DNA of 64,000 nt from Kuschelorhynchus macadamiae (GCA_030620095.1 JAUTXW010000346.1:35001-99000), one strand, 5' to 3'; positions 12,301-25,136 are shown, counted from the first letter of the stretch. Notes: generated from the letters alone by a model not told the origin. Numbers and translations are program-made.

Positions 12301-13742
12301 TTGTCTAATATTTGTTTACTCATAAAATTGTATTATCGTGTATATGTTGTCACATTCTCTTTTTTTATATTATTATTTGACATACATATTTTTGTCTTAT
12401 TTTACTCTTATGATTATCTTTTTTGTCTTTTACGAATTCGTACCATTTAGAATCTTTAGCAATCTGTAGTGTACATTTCAGAAGAGCCACTTGTCCGATG
12501 TTTGCATCGGATGAGTCCTTACATCTTTACATTAATTGATTATCTTTTTTAACCAATTTATTATGTCTACTTTTGTAGTGGCAGATGATGGTTGTTTCTA
12601 AGAACACTATGATATGACGCATTGTATATTACAATTAAAAATGGCTCCTCTAAATTTGGAATTAACTGAGTCGAGACCCCCTTTTTGTAAAAATACTATT
12701 ATTAATTTCACCATGGTAATCCATTATCATTGATTTTGAACAGAACAGTAAGCTGGCATTCTGAACAAAACCTTTTGAAGATCCTTCTGACTTTCATACA
12801 TTTTTTATGTTTTCATCTTGCTATGACATTGTTTTATTTCTTCCTTTGGCATAAATCCATGTATCTTATCTTCTAGGAAAATCAGTTGTCACTGATTATT
12901 CGGTATTTTCAATTAATGCACTTCTGTTATCATTCTTTCTAAATTTAAAGCCCAATTAATTCAGCAGAATACGTAGAGAGGTATCACCAATGTGTACAAT
13001 TTTATTTAATTTTAGCTCTTCATTTAGGCCTTAATAGTTACATGTTTTCCTAAAAAGAAAAGAATGTGTTATGAATATCGTTAAAATAAAAATCATATTT
13101 GATAAGAAATTTATTATTAACACTGTCATTTAAATTGGGTTGTTTGGTAGAAATATTAGTCACAGACTAAAGGAAACTTACTGTCTTTGTACATATCATA
13201 TAATGTATTTAGAACATCCATTTTGGTGCTTTTGGGTAAATCAGTTTTTTGGCTCTCAGGTAACGGTTGCTTTTAGAGAAGAAAGAACTGGATGGTTTTC
13301 TTTCCTTTTTGGAATAATGAAATTTTATTTATATATTTATTCTCAAACATACACTACAGAATTCGACATTCCAAATGGTATGGCCTATGACAGTTGTAAA
13401 ATTAGAATTAGCGCCACATAACATATCCTATGCTAAATAAAACAAAAAATGTACAAAAAGAAAAAAATTTGTCAAAGCTACATAATATATCCTATGCTAA
13501 AAAAAATGTATATAAAAAAAATTGTATTAAATCTATTGTATACATACGTGAATCTGTTCAGTTCAAGTGTAAATCAAAGAAAAAAACAAACATTGGAATT
13601 CAAAGCAAGAAACAGAAACTCTAAGTTCTCGGATTTCGTTATTATTGGGGATTATATAATAGGAATTTTAGTTTTCTTTCAAAAGTGTGTGTCGTACAAT
13701 TTAAGTCTAGGTCTGGTGGGACATATGTGTTAAAATAAGTCA
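12301..13742. other. Unrecognised AT-rich DNA
   Basis: Only short frames without recognisable domains (for example 13140-13421). No repeats or RNA structures that I could support. Confidence 0.4.
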
Positions 13743-14990
13743 TTATCCATTCATGATACTGTTTCTCCCAATATCGGTGCGACTCCTATTAGTCAAGAAC
13801 ATGTCATTTAGACGAGTGTTACGGGATGGTACACGAAAGTTCATCAATGTCAGGAGGTCAGGGCAGTATATCATGTTAAGTATTTTAAATCCAAACATTA
13901 ATGTTAAGAAGATTCTTCGAGTTTCGAGACTACTCATACTCAATAATTCCAGTCTGTGGTGGTATGAATAGTTGTTTTTGTCAATTCTCAACTTGTAGAG
14001 GAGAAAGTTCACAAACTTTGATTGGACCCGCTGTAATCGTGTGGTGTGTGTTCTGTAGAATGGAGATCAAATTGTACAACAGTACTCTAAATGACTTTGC
14101 ACCAGGGAGTAGTAGAGGCACTTTATAACGGTAGTATTAGAGAAGTCCCAACATTGACGCATAACAAATCCTGCCATCCTGAATGATTTTCCCAAAACAT
14201 AATTCATGTAATCGTTGAATCTCAGTTCGGTGTCAAAGATAACTCCCAGATCATTAATCCGTTCAACTCTTTCAACGGGTGCATTAGCGATGGAGTAATC
14301 ATGAAGAAATGGCCTTTTTCTCTTGGAGATAGATATGACCTTACATTTCATTATGTTCAATTCAATTTTGTTATCTTCACACCAAGTCACCAGCTTGTTA
14401 ATTTCCGATTGGAGATCTTGGCAGTCATCAATGTTATATATATATGTTTAAAGATTTTTAGGTCATCAGCATAAAATAGGAATTGGCAGCCTTTGAACAT
14501 ATTGCTGAGGTCATTAATATAGATTAAGAACAAGAATGGACCTAAATGTGACCTTTGGGGTACACCGGAAATGACTACTATCTCTTTTGATAAGATGTTG
14601 GTTATTTTAACTTTTTGTGTACGTCCACGAAGATAACTGCGGAACCAAGACAGTAAAGGGTTCATAATGCCATAAGACCTTAGTTTTTCTATAAGAACGG
14701 AGTGATCTACCCTATCAAAGGCTTTTTTAAAGTCGAAGTAAATAGAATCAACTTTAACGCCCGAGTCAACAGCAGTAGCCAAGAAGTTAGAATATATTGA
14801 TAGGTTCGTAATACACGAACGACCTGGAAGAAAACCATGTTCATTCTCAGAGACAGTGTTTCGTGCACACTCAAGGAAATTGTCCACAACTATAGACTCA
14901 AGGATTTTGGCCATGCAGTCAAGTCCGGATATTGGTCGATAATTACAGATAAAATAAACAGTCTTGCGAGAAATTTTTAAAGCAGCTGTG
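13743..14990 (-). mobile_element. Jockey-like LINE reverse transcriptase, truncated
   Basis: Minus-strand RT in pieces. The first (14914 to 14387) has GFLPGRSCITNLSIY, IYFDFKKAFDRVDHS (motif A), VISGVPQRSHLGPFLFLIYIND (motif B, with R in place of the usual G after Q) and LFYADDLKIF (motif C). It is followed by 14390 to 14067 (NKIELNIMKCKVISISKRK, INDLGVIFD) and a C-terminal piece to 13743. Frameshifts separate them. The 5' part with the endonuclease is absent. Confidence 0.75.
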
Positions 14991-15449
14991 ACCCTCTATA
15001 ATTCAATAATTTATTAACAAAAATATTTCGTCTTTTGTATCTTGGAAAAAGTTATTTATCTCTTGAACAGATTTACAGGTTCTCAAAGTCCTCCATTGCT
15101 TTTTTCCAACTCAAAATATTCACGAAGCTAGGCTTGCCTATGCAGAATTTTTCCAGGCATTTTCTACAAAATTAATTAAATCTTTAAAAAAACTGGTTTA
15201 ATTATAAATATAGGGGAGAAAACTCAAAAAAAAATCGATAGCAAAAAATACAAGTTCAAATCCACTGACTAATATCAATATTGACAATCGCACTAGTCAA
15301 GCAAATGCTTTTATTGCGTTAGACATTCACTTGCAGAATTACAGGTGTTTAATACTTGTAATAGACAAAGATGAACTCAATAAGGCATGTGGGTGCTGTT
15401 TTCGGTAAATGATGACGCAGGGGTAATCTCAAAACGCGACAACTGTAGG

Positions 15450-15797
15450 TAATGAGTTATATGGGTATAGTTAAAAAGCTAGATCTCAACGACTATCGAT
15501 GGACCTGTGAAAACAATATTGTAATTCCCAAATTTTTTACCAAGGCTTTAATACTAAATGAAATAAGAAAAATTATAAACTTTTTAGTAACAAAAAAAAT
15601 TGAAGCAATAATAAATGAGCCAGAAAAAAAATTAGGGCATCTTTAATTCATTAGAATGTAAGTGTAATGTAGATTGTGACTATGTTTGAAATATTTTATG
15701 CCAGAATATGTTTTAATAAAAATTAATTAATAATTTGAATATTAATAAAACTCTTCTTAATAGTAATCAATTAATATAGTATTTTAACGATTGTTAT

Positions 15798-15798
<1 letters not shown>
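15450..15798. other. Unrecognised DNA
   Basis: A 64-codon plus-strand frame (15452-15646, lysine and isoleucine rich) has no recognisable domain, and it starts at the inverted-repeat end. I do not call it a gene. Confidence 0.4.

Positions 15799-15866
<68 letters not shown>
15799..15866. repeat. (TA)n microsatellite
   Basis: Perfect TA array. Confidence 0.95.
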
Positions 15867-15868
<2 letters not shown>

Positions 15869-16527
15869 AACACTCTAATTTTGTTATATAGTTTAATCTT
15901 TAAGTTTAACATTTATAATGCACTATTTTAGTATTACTGTTTAATAATTGATATGTGCGCTTTATTTAAATTATATATGGGTTTTATAGTTTAGTTCGAT
16001 TACCCATATCTCAAGCGAAGATTTCATTTGTTATACCGGATTATATTATAATGATTAATCGGTATGTATAGCGCCACCTATTATCAATAACTCTCAGTAT
16101 TCTTAAACTAAAGTAGTCCACCACCCCGTTCTAAAGAAACGTTTTACTGCAAGTTCGAACGTTGTTACATGGGATGGCGATGCCGAGATTCATACAATAT
16201 CATTCATCAATTAAAATTATAATTATTTAAAAAAGAAACCCAAATAACATCTAAAGATATTTATTTCTTAATATTACAGAGTAAATAAGAATTTAATTTT
16301 CGCAGTCTTGAAAACCTGTTTTGCCTCCTTTATGCAAGTTTTGACCTTTCATGCTGCATTTTCGACTTCAAACCTCTATTTTTAGGTCCAAACATATCTT
16401 TTCTGTTGCTGTAAATAATAAAATACAGGCAATTAATGCACGAAATTTTTTTTTGCATGTGTCAATATTTTGTATTAATACTCATATGTAGGAATTTATG
16501 TTTATGAAGCACGGTTACTTTGATAAA

Positions 16528-16534
<7 letters not shown>

Positions 16535-16617
<83 letters not shown>
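16535..16617. repeat. (TA)n microsatellite
   Basis: Perfect TA array. The roughly 670 bp between this and the previous array shows nothing recognisable. Confidence 0.95.
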
Positions 16618-16619
<2 letters not shown>

Positions 16620-18405
16620 ATTGTTTTTAGGCCATAATTTTTTTAAATTTACCCTATTTTAATACTATACTTTTGGCCCTGGATATCTAACACATAAGGG
16701 CAATATTAGTACATATTCTTTCAGTTAACTTTGGCCTATAAACACATAAAATTTCTCGATTTAAAATCAGTATTCATACCTTTTTTTTCTTGGATTAGGT
16801 AGCAGTTGCATATTGGTATAACTAAACCGGTTCTGTGTAGTGTTTGGAAAACCAAATACTTCATTAAATATTTCCTTTTTCAGTTATTTTCACCTGATTG
16901 CATGAGTATTTAGACCCTTTTATGTCCTGAATTATTACTCGACCATTTTTTGTCTTCTGTGAATTGCCTAAAATATTTCATTATGAATAAATCGATTTTA
17001 ATGGTAAAATAACAAATTTATTTATATTGTATTGTTGGAAAATTTCATTTAAATTAATTCTAGGTATCTTTTTGTTGTCAGAGTTTTTCCACTTTCCCAT
17101 AGCTTTGTTCTCTGTTTTAGTTGCAAGTTGATTTCTCAGGATAGCCTTTTCAACTATTATTCTAATTATCTAAGTTTTGGAAGCTAGAAGATAGATGTTT
17201 GTTTACTATTCGTTTTGCCTAGTTCACAGTATAATTTAGGGTTATGGGACGTGTCACTTCCTATGAGCTGTCACTCGCTGCATCCAATATGCCCTCATTC
17301 AGTAGGCGCATGCTAAGATCCCAACTGTTGCCAAGTTTATTGTCAGGTGGTTGCCGTTTGAATTATAAACCAATCAGTGAGCCCTGCAATCCCTATTTTA
17401 AATCATTCCTAGTTACTCTTAACAACACTGATGTCACCTGGGGCAATCTAACCAATGATAGTTCGGCATCCGAGTTGAGTAAATTCTAGAAGGTACAACG
17501 GAGCTGGTTCCAGGAAGGAACTACTTTTTCACTTCACTTTTCTGGTCTCCTGTAACATCGAAAGGTCTTCAGCGCGAACTGGGGAAAATAAAATCCGAGT
17601 TTTTCTTGTAAATCCGTTAGTGGGATTTCTCCTCAGCTTCGTAATAATTTACTTGGGGTTTTGTATTTGTGAATTTTATAATATTTTGTAACCTCCAAGT
17701 AATCTCTCTGAGAGAGGATTTTTTGGTACTGAAGTTGGACCAGGCCGCCATTTTCCTGCCACGTTGTGAAGAAGTCTTCCTGTCCGGGCCGAACTAAACC
17801 CTATTGAATAGGGTTTTAGTACGGGGCGAACTAAACCTTATTGAATAGGGTCTTAGTACGGGGCTTTAAGGCTCCCTTTAACGTGAACGAGTGTTTTGTA
17901 TTTTTTTGATTTTATTATTTTTATTTAATGTCTTCTATTTAGCTCACATTTTCTCTTCTTTTTCAGATTTTTTTTTATTTTAAATAACTTCTAAATTTTA
18001 AATTACATTTTTTTTAAATTTTATAAAAGTATCAGGAACAAGTGAGTGCCGAACACATCCAGGGGCTTTCCAATTTAGGCCGTAATAAATTGGTGGCGCT
18101 CACCCTTTTTACTTTTAATTTTTTTTTCCCACGCCCACTCTCTGGGATAAACGAGCTTAGTGCATTGATATTGCACGCTCTGTTAACCACGAGCTTGTCT
18201 CTTGATACTTTTGTCCTTTTTTTTAATTACCTTTGCGATATTTTTTTTTATTTCAGTTACTTTTGCGAATTTTTTTTTATTTCAGTAAATTAATAAAAAT
18301 ATTTCCTATTTTATTATTTAAAAAAAATAGGAGCGTAGCAATCTTGCACCCTACGGTGATAAACCAGAGCAAGGGTTGCAATATATATATGAAAAAGAAA
18401 CTTGA
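16618..18405. other. Unrecognised DNA with a small hairpin tandem
   Basis: The 17240-17580 part is GC-richer than its surroundings and contains a short frame with no domain. At 17790-17866 a unit of about 40 bp is repeated twice; each copy holds a self-complementary AACCYTATTGAATAGGGTY hairpin followed by TTAGTACGGGGC. The 17.2-18.1 kb block could be an LTR-element remnant, but I cannot show paired LTRs. Confidence 0.4.
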
Positions 18406-18471
18406 ATAAGGTTTATGTTAAATAAAACCATAAGCTCTTTAGGTTATGGTTTTATTTAACATAAACCTTAT
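18406..18471. repeat. Perfect 28-bp hairpin
   Basis: ATAAGGTTTATGTT... at 18406-18433 is followed, after a 10-base spacer, by its exact reverse complement at 18444-18471. It could form a cruciform or be the footprint of an inverted insertion. Confidence 0.9.
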
Positions 18472-20065
18472 ATCTCCTATCCCAATACAAATGTCTATGT
18501 TGGAACATATTAATGGTGAACAATCATTCAGAAAGAAGGTAAAATGCGAGCGTTGGTAAGTCGCGCGGCTCTGTCTTCGTACCATGTCTTACCACATTTG
18601 AAGAACTGTTTCGCCTTATAAAAGGTACACGCACTATTAATTGGGATAAAATAGAGTCTATAAAATTGTCAGTTTTTGATAACAGAAATGTATCTCAAAA
18701 ACCACTCTAAAAACGAAACACTTAAGGAAGGTAATTTAAAGATAGCGTGACACATGTTTGGTCGCCGAACTACCTGTTTTAAAATCGTGAAATATTCAAG
18801 AATAATATATTTTTTGTAGAAGCATTAATTTATCTCAAAAGTAGCTCAAAATACAGTAAAAATGTTTTTTATTTTGATTTCTTAAAATTACACATTAAAA
18901 AGGCAATAAACATGACCAATAAATGGAAATAAATCTATCTACTAAGTTAAATTAACAGTGGAACATAAATCTTATATAGGCATTTTAAAAATACATAAAA
19001 ATAAGTTTCTATTAATGGAACTTGATTTCTTAAGTTTCGGTAGTTTCAGCTACATACAAACATTTTCATCAAAATTTCCACTGCAAGAACCAAAAAACGA
19101 ATAGCAGAAAATGTTTGAATTTTGCAACTGCTTCGGTGTCTACTCTTGCGGTTTGAATAAATTATGTTTAAATTAATTTAAACAAAATCACCTTGACAAT
19201 TATCTGCGGATATAATACATTATCGTTATTTTTTCAACCTCGCTGGGTTGAATCTAACTGATTACCAAACTATTTCCGAATAAGTGTTTTCATCATGTGC
19301 CGGTTTCACTAACCGTTGGACTCAAACTTTTAGCACTTGTCTCTCAGATAATAATGTTTTGATTGCGACATGTGTAGGACATGGTGAAAACGTATGGTTA
19401 CTGATTTCAAGTTACAGCTAAAGTAAATGATTAATTGTGTTTTGATTTTGCAAAAAAATAGTAACAAATATGGGGAAACAATTAGAAATTTATGTGTAAA
19501 AGTTTATTTTTTAATAGCAATAGTGTACCTGTAATAAGCAATTTGTCATTTTTCGTGAAACTTTTAACATCAGCCTTTAAATATGCAAAAACCCAAATAA
19601 TATCAAACACAAAACCAGAGGTAATACTAGAAGACGATAAAAATCATTTTTTTAATGATAAAAATAAATAATTCCGCTGTTTCCAATTTGTTTCTGGAAC
19701 CGCGATCGGGACCATATCCCCGACATGGTCAGCAATTTGACAGACCAGTTATCGAACCATTCATCTGGTGACGTCACTACTTACATCGTGAATTCTTACG
19801 GTTCGAAGCGGTCAGCCGAACCGGAGCGTGGTGAAAACTTTTAATGTAAATAGATATTTGGTAGCATCTATGGTAACTTAATTCGTTGAACCAATCCTAA
19901 ACTAATCTAATCTTGCCATATAAAATAATTTAAAAAATTCATCTATCCCCAAAAGGTCATTTTTGAAATATTATTAATATGTAAAACTATATTTTTTTCA
20001 TTTTAAAAAATAATTATTATTTTCTAATAAATATCGGGTGTTGTATCAGATCATGAGATTATGTC
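18472..20065. other. Unrecognised DNA with one small GC-richer open stretch
   Basis: Mostly AT-rich with no motif. At about 19671-19843 a plus-strand frame of about 57 codons (NRDRDHIPDMVSN, TTYIVNSYGSKRS) is GC-richer than its flanks but has no visible splice acceptor, Met or known domain. It may be a remnant of coding or mobile DNA. Confidence 0.35.
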
Positions 20066-20300
20066 AGTGGCGGACTAGGTTAGGTTAGGTTAAAAGTGTG
20101 GATCAAACCAACCTTCCACTGCGACTCTGTGGTCTATTGTGGCTCCAGCGGCGGTCTAAAGGAGGTCGGCGGGGGCGGTCCGCCCCGGGCTTGCGAATTT
20201 AGCGGGTTCCATTTGGATTAAATAAAATAAAATTAAATCCTCAGAAAACTGATCAGACGAAATATATTGCTCTAATGCCAGGAATAAATTCTTGAGTTCA
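20066..20300. mobile_element. Probable hAT-type terminus, non-autonomous
   Basis: CAGTGGCGGACTAGG at about 20066 resembles the CAGTGGCGGCTCGTG end of the hAT at 43288-45149. It is followed by a GC-rich block (CGGGGGCGGTCCGCCCCGGG, about 20168-20187) of the kind often seen near hAT ends. No second end was located. Confidence 0.4.
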
Positions 20301-22255
20301 GAAAAAATGCTTAAAAGTGCGTTCCTTCTGGGTTTATATGTTAAATGTATGTAAAATTAAAAGCCAACTAATTTTTCTCTATTTCTATGAATAGATAATA
20401 CCTAAAAAACGGACTGTAAAATGTCAAAACACTTTAAAGATATTCTGAGAAATACAGACAATATAAAATAGATAGTAAACATGTAAGCAAAAATCTTAAC
20501 ACAGACTGGTGATCAACCAAATAAGTTACAATAAAGAAAAAACAGTTTGTATTGGTATTTGCAATTTGTATATAATAATAAAAATCGTTTATTTAGTCAC
20601 AGGTAATTTACATTCAAATAAATGTCTGTATACTATTAAAAATAGTTAGTTCTTTTTTCATCTATTTGCAATAATAGTTAGAAAGTACATTATGAAGCCG
20701 ATACAAAAATTATTTTTTATTTTGTGGAAGCAATAAGAAGTACAAATTATGTAGTATTTTTTCTTTAGATACAAACTATGACTCTTAGAAGAATACCTTT
20801 ATAAACGACTAACACCGCACCATTAGTTGCATTTGTTTCAGGAACATTTTTATGTTATATGTAAGACCTTTCTGTGAAGCTTTAAGGCAATTGAAGGCGG
20901 CCATTCTTCATCTACGATCGAGTTATTTCGTTTCTTGAGTATAGATGAAGCAAGCAATAGATGATTTAGTTTTTGAGGAGGTTGAAATAAACTATCGGAT
21001 CATTCAGATCTAAAGTGGTGGATCTTCAAAAGAGAATATGTCAACCACGTTAAATTTACTTTACTTAAGTTTAACAGTCTGTTGATGTCCACTATGAACA
21101 GTAGCAATCCTTACTTAATACTTATACTACACGACACTACTGCGTAGAAGGCAAACGGAACACATTCCCTCATATAATGATCATTAAAGGAACCAGATAC
21201 ATCTTGATAGGTTTCAAGGAACGCACTTTCCCTGGCCAAGGCCCGAATACCTATACATATTTTTCTGGAAAATAAAAAGAATTTTGAGATATAGTGATAT
21301 CATTAAAAGAAAAGAATTTCCTAGTAAAATGAACGAAATACGTTCATAAAATAATTGACAATTTTTTTTTAAACTTTGGATTTTGGAGAAAATACCAGAA
21401 ATAGCATTAAAATCAGGAATCCAGTAGATACATCAACCTTACTCTCTGTACACCTCAATTAATGAGGAATTATTTCTGCATTTGGTACCTACTATTAAGA
21501 CATTATGAAATTGTTTTTTTCGTTATTCTTTAGTGTAGCACCTGCAGAAATATGATTTTTCATTTGAAAAAAACTGAAGACATGACTAAGAGCCGCTGAT
21601 TTTGTTATTTAAACTGTTTTCTACGACTGTTCCGATATTGTTTTTAATTGCGAAATCACCATATATGCATAAAGCATACCGTAACAATTTTTAGAATGTG
21701 TACTAGTAGGACAATCACTATATTTTTAGAGTCGTAGAAAAAGTATAGTCTAAAACACGTTTGGAATAGCATATTCCGCACTCGTGAATCATCTAAATAG
21801 TATGTACAAACTTCACTCACTCGTGCGGACTAGAATATACTATAATAACTAAAATTCACCATTACTTAAACCATACCGGGTGGTTTGAAAGTTTTATTTA
21901 AAGAAATGCTTTTAGTTTAATTATGTTATATATTCTAACTTATATTGTGTATTTTTTAATATGTCTATGTAATTCGGGGTATTTTTTTGAATATTTTTAT
22001 ATAAAATGGTATATATATAGACCTGCATAATAATTTTTTCCACTTTGTAAAGATATGAATTCAACTATATTCGGTGGACAATTTTTTTGTATGTTCCTTT
22101 AACCCCCATCCTCACCTAAAAATTACCCCTCCCACTTTCTAAAGTAAAAAATCCATCTGAACTTGATCATTTACTGTCATTAGTAACCCTCTCAAAAATT
22201 CTTGAAGAAGTCAAAAGCTTTAGTTAATTATGTATGATTCAAACAATAATATTTT
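20301..22255. other. Unrecognised AT-rich DNA
   Basis: Nothing supportable on either strand. Confidence 0.45.
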
Positions 22256-23640
22256 TCGAAAAAAGCAATCTGGTTTAAGAACAGGATGCAACTGTTAAAC
22301 GGCACCATGTCATATAGCGGATGATGTGGTGGGTGCACAGGATAAAAATGAGATTACTATAATAGTTCTATTAGATTACGCCAAAGCTTTTGATATACTT
22401 AATCATAGAATTTTAATCGCCATTCTAAAATACATAGGTTTTAATGAGACAGCAGTTTAACTTATTGCTTTGTTCATTATGGGAAGGGCTCGGATGGTTG
22501 TAATTTACAATTCGTGTTCCGAAACGGTCAGAGAGACATTAGGGGTGACTCAAAGAACTATTCGGCATACTTGCTATATAGTCTTTACAAACTTAATGTT
22601 AAATCCCTGCAGTATGCTAAGTGACTCTTATATGCAGATGACACCCAAATATATGTACCTTTTAAATTTAATGAAATAGACGAGATTAATCACCAACTAA
22701 ACTCTGATTTGTACAAAATATCGAGCGTTTCCAATTTAGTGAAAATGGGTCTAAGTAAGAGTAACATTATTGTTCTGTAGTGAAATTATTGGGAACGGTT
22801 TACTGAAAATATCGATTTAAAACTTGGGGATGAAAATATTGTACTAAAATATTTCTCCAAAAATATTGATCTCATTATGGTTACAAAATTTAAATTTATG
22901 TCCTAACAGAGTTTTCTCTGTGTTAAAGTTTCGATTTCTATCATACAATATTTAGTAAAAAAATAAAGTCGCCCTCTGCGAGGCACTATTCTTATCCTAT
23001 TTTGATTTCGCAGACTCTATATGGTCCATCTTTAGACTGTATAGAAATACGCAGAGTACAAAAAGTTCAAAATTATTGTAATCCTTTGATTTATGCTATT
23101 AGATATAAAAACAGACCGTGTCATGAATTGGGATGGCTTTACATGCAAGATCGACGAAATCTTCATTCAATATGCTTTTTCTATAAACTTAAAAAATTTA
23201 AATGTCCTTCGAACCTTCTGAAGAATTCAAACATCGCACAGATACTCACAACTTATAACAACAAATACGCAGACAGATCTTACTGGCAATACGTCATTTA
23301 AAAATAGTTTCAAACTTAGAATAAACTTTATATCTGTCTACTTTTACCTATTTTTGATTTAATATTTTTTTTGTTATATTTACTTTTTCCATTGCATCTC
23401 CCCCTCCCTTTCTTTCTCTATTTTACTTATCTCTTAATTTCTTTCTGTGCCTTACTTTCTTGTCAAGTGTTTAATTTGAGTGGCAAAATCTGTATATTTT
23501 TTTAATAATTCCTTATAATTCCCAACTTTACACAGGCCTCAACAGCACTTTTATAGAGGAGGCTGTTTAGTGCTAACCAATTATTCTGTTATTTACCTAT
23601 ATTCTGTACTGTATTTTCGAATAATAAACAAGTTTTTTAT
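22256..23640 (+). mobile_element. Degenerate LINE reverse transcriptase
   Basis: Scattered RT motifs in several frames: SGLRTGCN near 22270, IIVLLDYAKAFDILNHRILI (motif A, about 22358-22415), LYADDTQIYVPF (motif C, about 22630-22665), and a C-terminal part at 23002-23301 with RRVQKVQNYCNPLIYAIRY and WLYMQDRRNLHSI. Many stops and frameshifts mark an old insertion. The tail ends near 23640 with AATAATAAAC-like sequence. Confidence 0.65.
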
Positions 23641-24221
23641 CCTTGACTTTAATTCTTGCTATTTTTACAAACTGCTCTCACAAAAGCGGAAGAATCCATT
23701 TTTATTGTGATCCATTGTTTTATATAAGATTTCAGTATCTTATCTTTTTTCCTTCCAGCCATATTCATCAGATAAACTTTTTATTTTTACCCTCTAACCA
23801 ACCACTAGTAAAATGTGTCCGCAATATTGTATTATTTATGTTAAAGAGGAAACAAGTCGCTACATGTACAACAGGCATTGATATTAAATACTATGTAAAT
23901 ATTCACAATTCTGTTTAATTTTAGGGGCAAAAATGTATGGAGAATAAAATAAAAACAAATCAGCTGTAAAAAACTCATGATTTTTCTCTGATTTTAGTTC
24001 TGACTGATACTTCCTTTCTAAAACATAAATAGTGTCTGTCCCCACACATAAAAAATAACATATTTAAGTGAATCATTCTTGAAGAAAGTAACATTTTAAT
24101 AAAATTACATTATACAAGTATTTTAGAAATTCTTTAAAAACTGTCTTAAAGTATTAATTTGAGATTTGAATATTCTTTTTATTAACATATGTGCTTTATG
24201 TAACCGTTTTTAACTTTTCAG
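23641..24221. other. Probable intron upstream of the cathepsin exon
   Basis: Non-coding. It ends in a pyrimidine-rich tract and CAG at 24219-24221, a good splice acceptor for the next exon. Confidence 0.5.
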
Positions 24222-24791
24222 ACAGGAGCACTAGAAGGGCAACATTTTCGGAAGACTGGGCAGTTGGTTTCTCTCAGCGAACAAAATCTTGTTGACTGTT
24301 CGACAAAATATGGAAACAATGGTTGTAATGGTGGACTAATGGACAACGCTTTCCGCTATGTTAAAGATAATGGAGGTATTGATACTGAAAAGTCTTACCC
24401 CTACAGAGCTGAAGATGAAAAATGCCATTATTCTCCAAACAATAAGGGCGCTACGGACAAAGGTTTTACTGATATTGAGTCGGGCAACGAAAATCAACTT
24501 AAGGCAGCAGTAGCAACTGTAGGTCCAGTTTCAATAGCAATTGATGCCAGTCATGAAACATTCCAACTCTATTCTGATGGGGTATATTATGATCCAGAGT
24601 GCAGCTCGGAAGAATTAGATCACGGAGTTCTCGCTGTTGGCTACGGAACAGACGAAAAGACGGGCCAAGATTATTGGCTTGTTAAAAATTCATGGGGTGC
24701 CACCTGGGGTCTTGAAGGGTACATTAAAATCGCCCGAAACCGAGAAAACCAGTGCGGAGTTGCTACACAAGCTAGTTATCCTGTAGTTTAA
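24222..24791 (+). CDS. Cathepsin L-like cysteine protease, terminal exon
   Basis: This phase-0 exon of 189 codons begins at TGALEGQHFRKTGQ, the segment that in papain-family proteases follows the catalytic-Cys motif GSCWAFS, and runs to the natural C-terminus ASYPVV. It carries the family landmarks NLVDCS, GCNGGLMDNAF, SYPYRA, the catalytic His in ELDHGVLAVGYG (exon residue 134) and the catalytic Asn in WLVKNSWG (156). All late-domain cysteines I expect are present and there are no stops. In the cell these are lysosomal or secreted gut endopeptidases. The exons for signal peptide, propeptide and catalytic Cys are not recognisable in the 24 kb upstream, so either the intron is very long or this is a partial duplicate. 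Acceptor AG is at 24220-24221. This is the only clear host gene segment. Confidence 0.9.
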   Translation, partial: TGALEGQHFRKTGQLVSLSEQNLVDCSTKYGNNGCNGGLMDNAFRYVKDNGGIDTEKSYPYRAEDEKCHYSPNNKGATDKGFTDIESGNENQLKAAVATVGPVSIAIDASHETFQLYSDGVYYDPECSSEELDHGVLAVGYGTDEKTGQDYWLVKNSWGATWGLEGYIKIARNRENQCGVATQASYPVV

Positions 24792-24969
24792 ATTAATTGG
24801 TAGTTGCTCATTTACTCTCTTCTATTTAGGTTAGGAACCATTGTGATTGATGTAGAATAAGTTTTTAATACTCGAATTTATTATTCATGTTTAGATGCTC
24901 TCTAATTCAACAAAAGTTCAATTTTTATTTTTTTACAGTTAATTTTTATTGATATAAGTTATAAATGTA

Positions 24970-24975
24970 AATAAA
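24970..24975 (+). promoter_or_regulatory. Poly(A) signal AATAAA of the cathepsin exon
   Basis: AATAAA lies about 180 bases after the stop codon, a normal distance for the 3' end of this transcript. Confidence 0.6.
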
Positions 24976-25081
24976 ACATATATTCTTAACGTTTGCATTT
25001 TCCTCTAAAGTATGAATGTCAGTATTAACAATGTGAGTAAGTTTTCCACAGTTTAATTACTAGTAATGGCTGAGTTATTAT

Positions 25082-25082
<1 letters not shown>

Positions 25083-25136
<54 letters not shown>
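25083..25136. repeat. (TA)n microsatellite
   Basis: Perfect TA array in the downstream flank of the cathepsin gene. Confidence 0.95.

Larger units (their letters stand above)
11002..15449. repeat. Inverted repeats about 4.45 kb apart framing LINE debris
   Basis: The left end (11002) reads CTACAGTTGTCGCGTTTT, then AGATTACCC, 12 extra bases and CTGCGTCATCA. The right end (15449 read backward) reads CCTACAGTTGTCGCGTTTT, GAGATTACCC, CTGCGTCATCA. The match is about 50 bp with one gap. I see no clear target-site duplication, so the element class is unknown. Confidence 0.55.

Noticed and set aside
13140..13733. Three adjacent open frames of 64-94 codons
   Set aside because: Lysine/isoleucine or Phe-rich translations of AT-rich DNA with no motif or splice evidence.
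17244..17489. 81-codon plus-strand frame
   Set aside because: No domain, no repeat support and no splice context. The composition follows the local GC-richer block.
20074..20093. Short TTAGG run that could suggest an insect telomere
   Set aside because: Only about three units; the same string occurs in the SINE tail at 54.36 kb and is common in insect interspersed repeats. No telomeric array is present.
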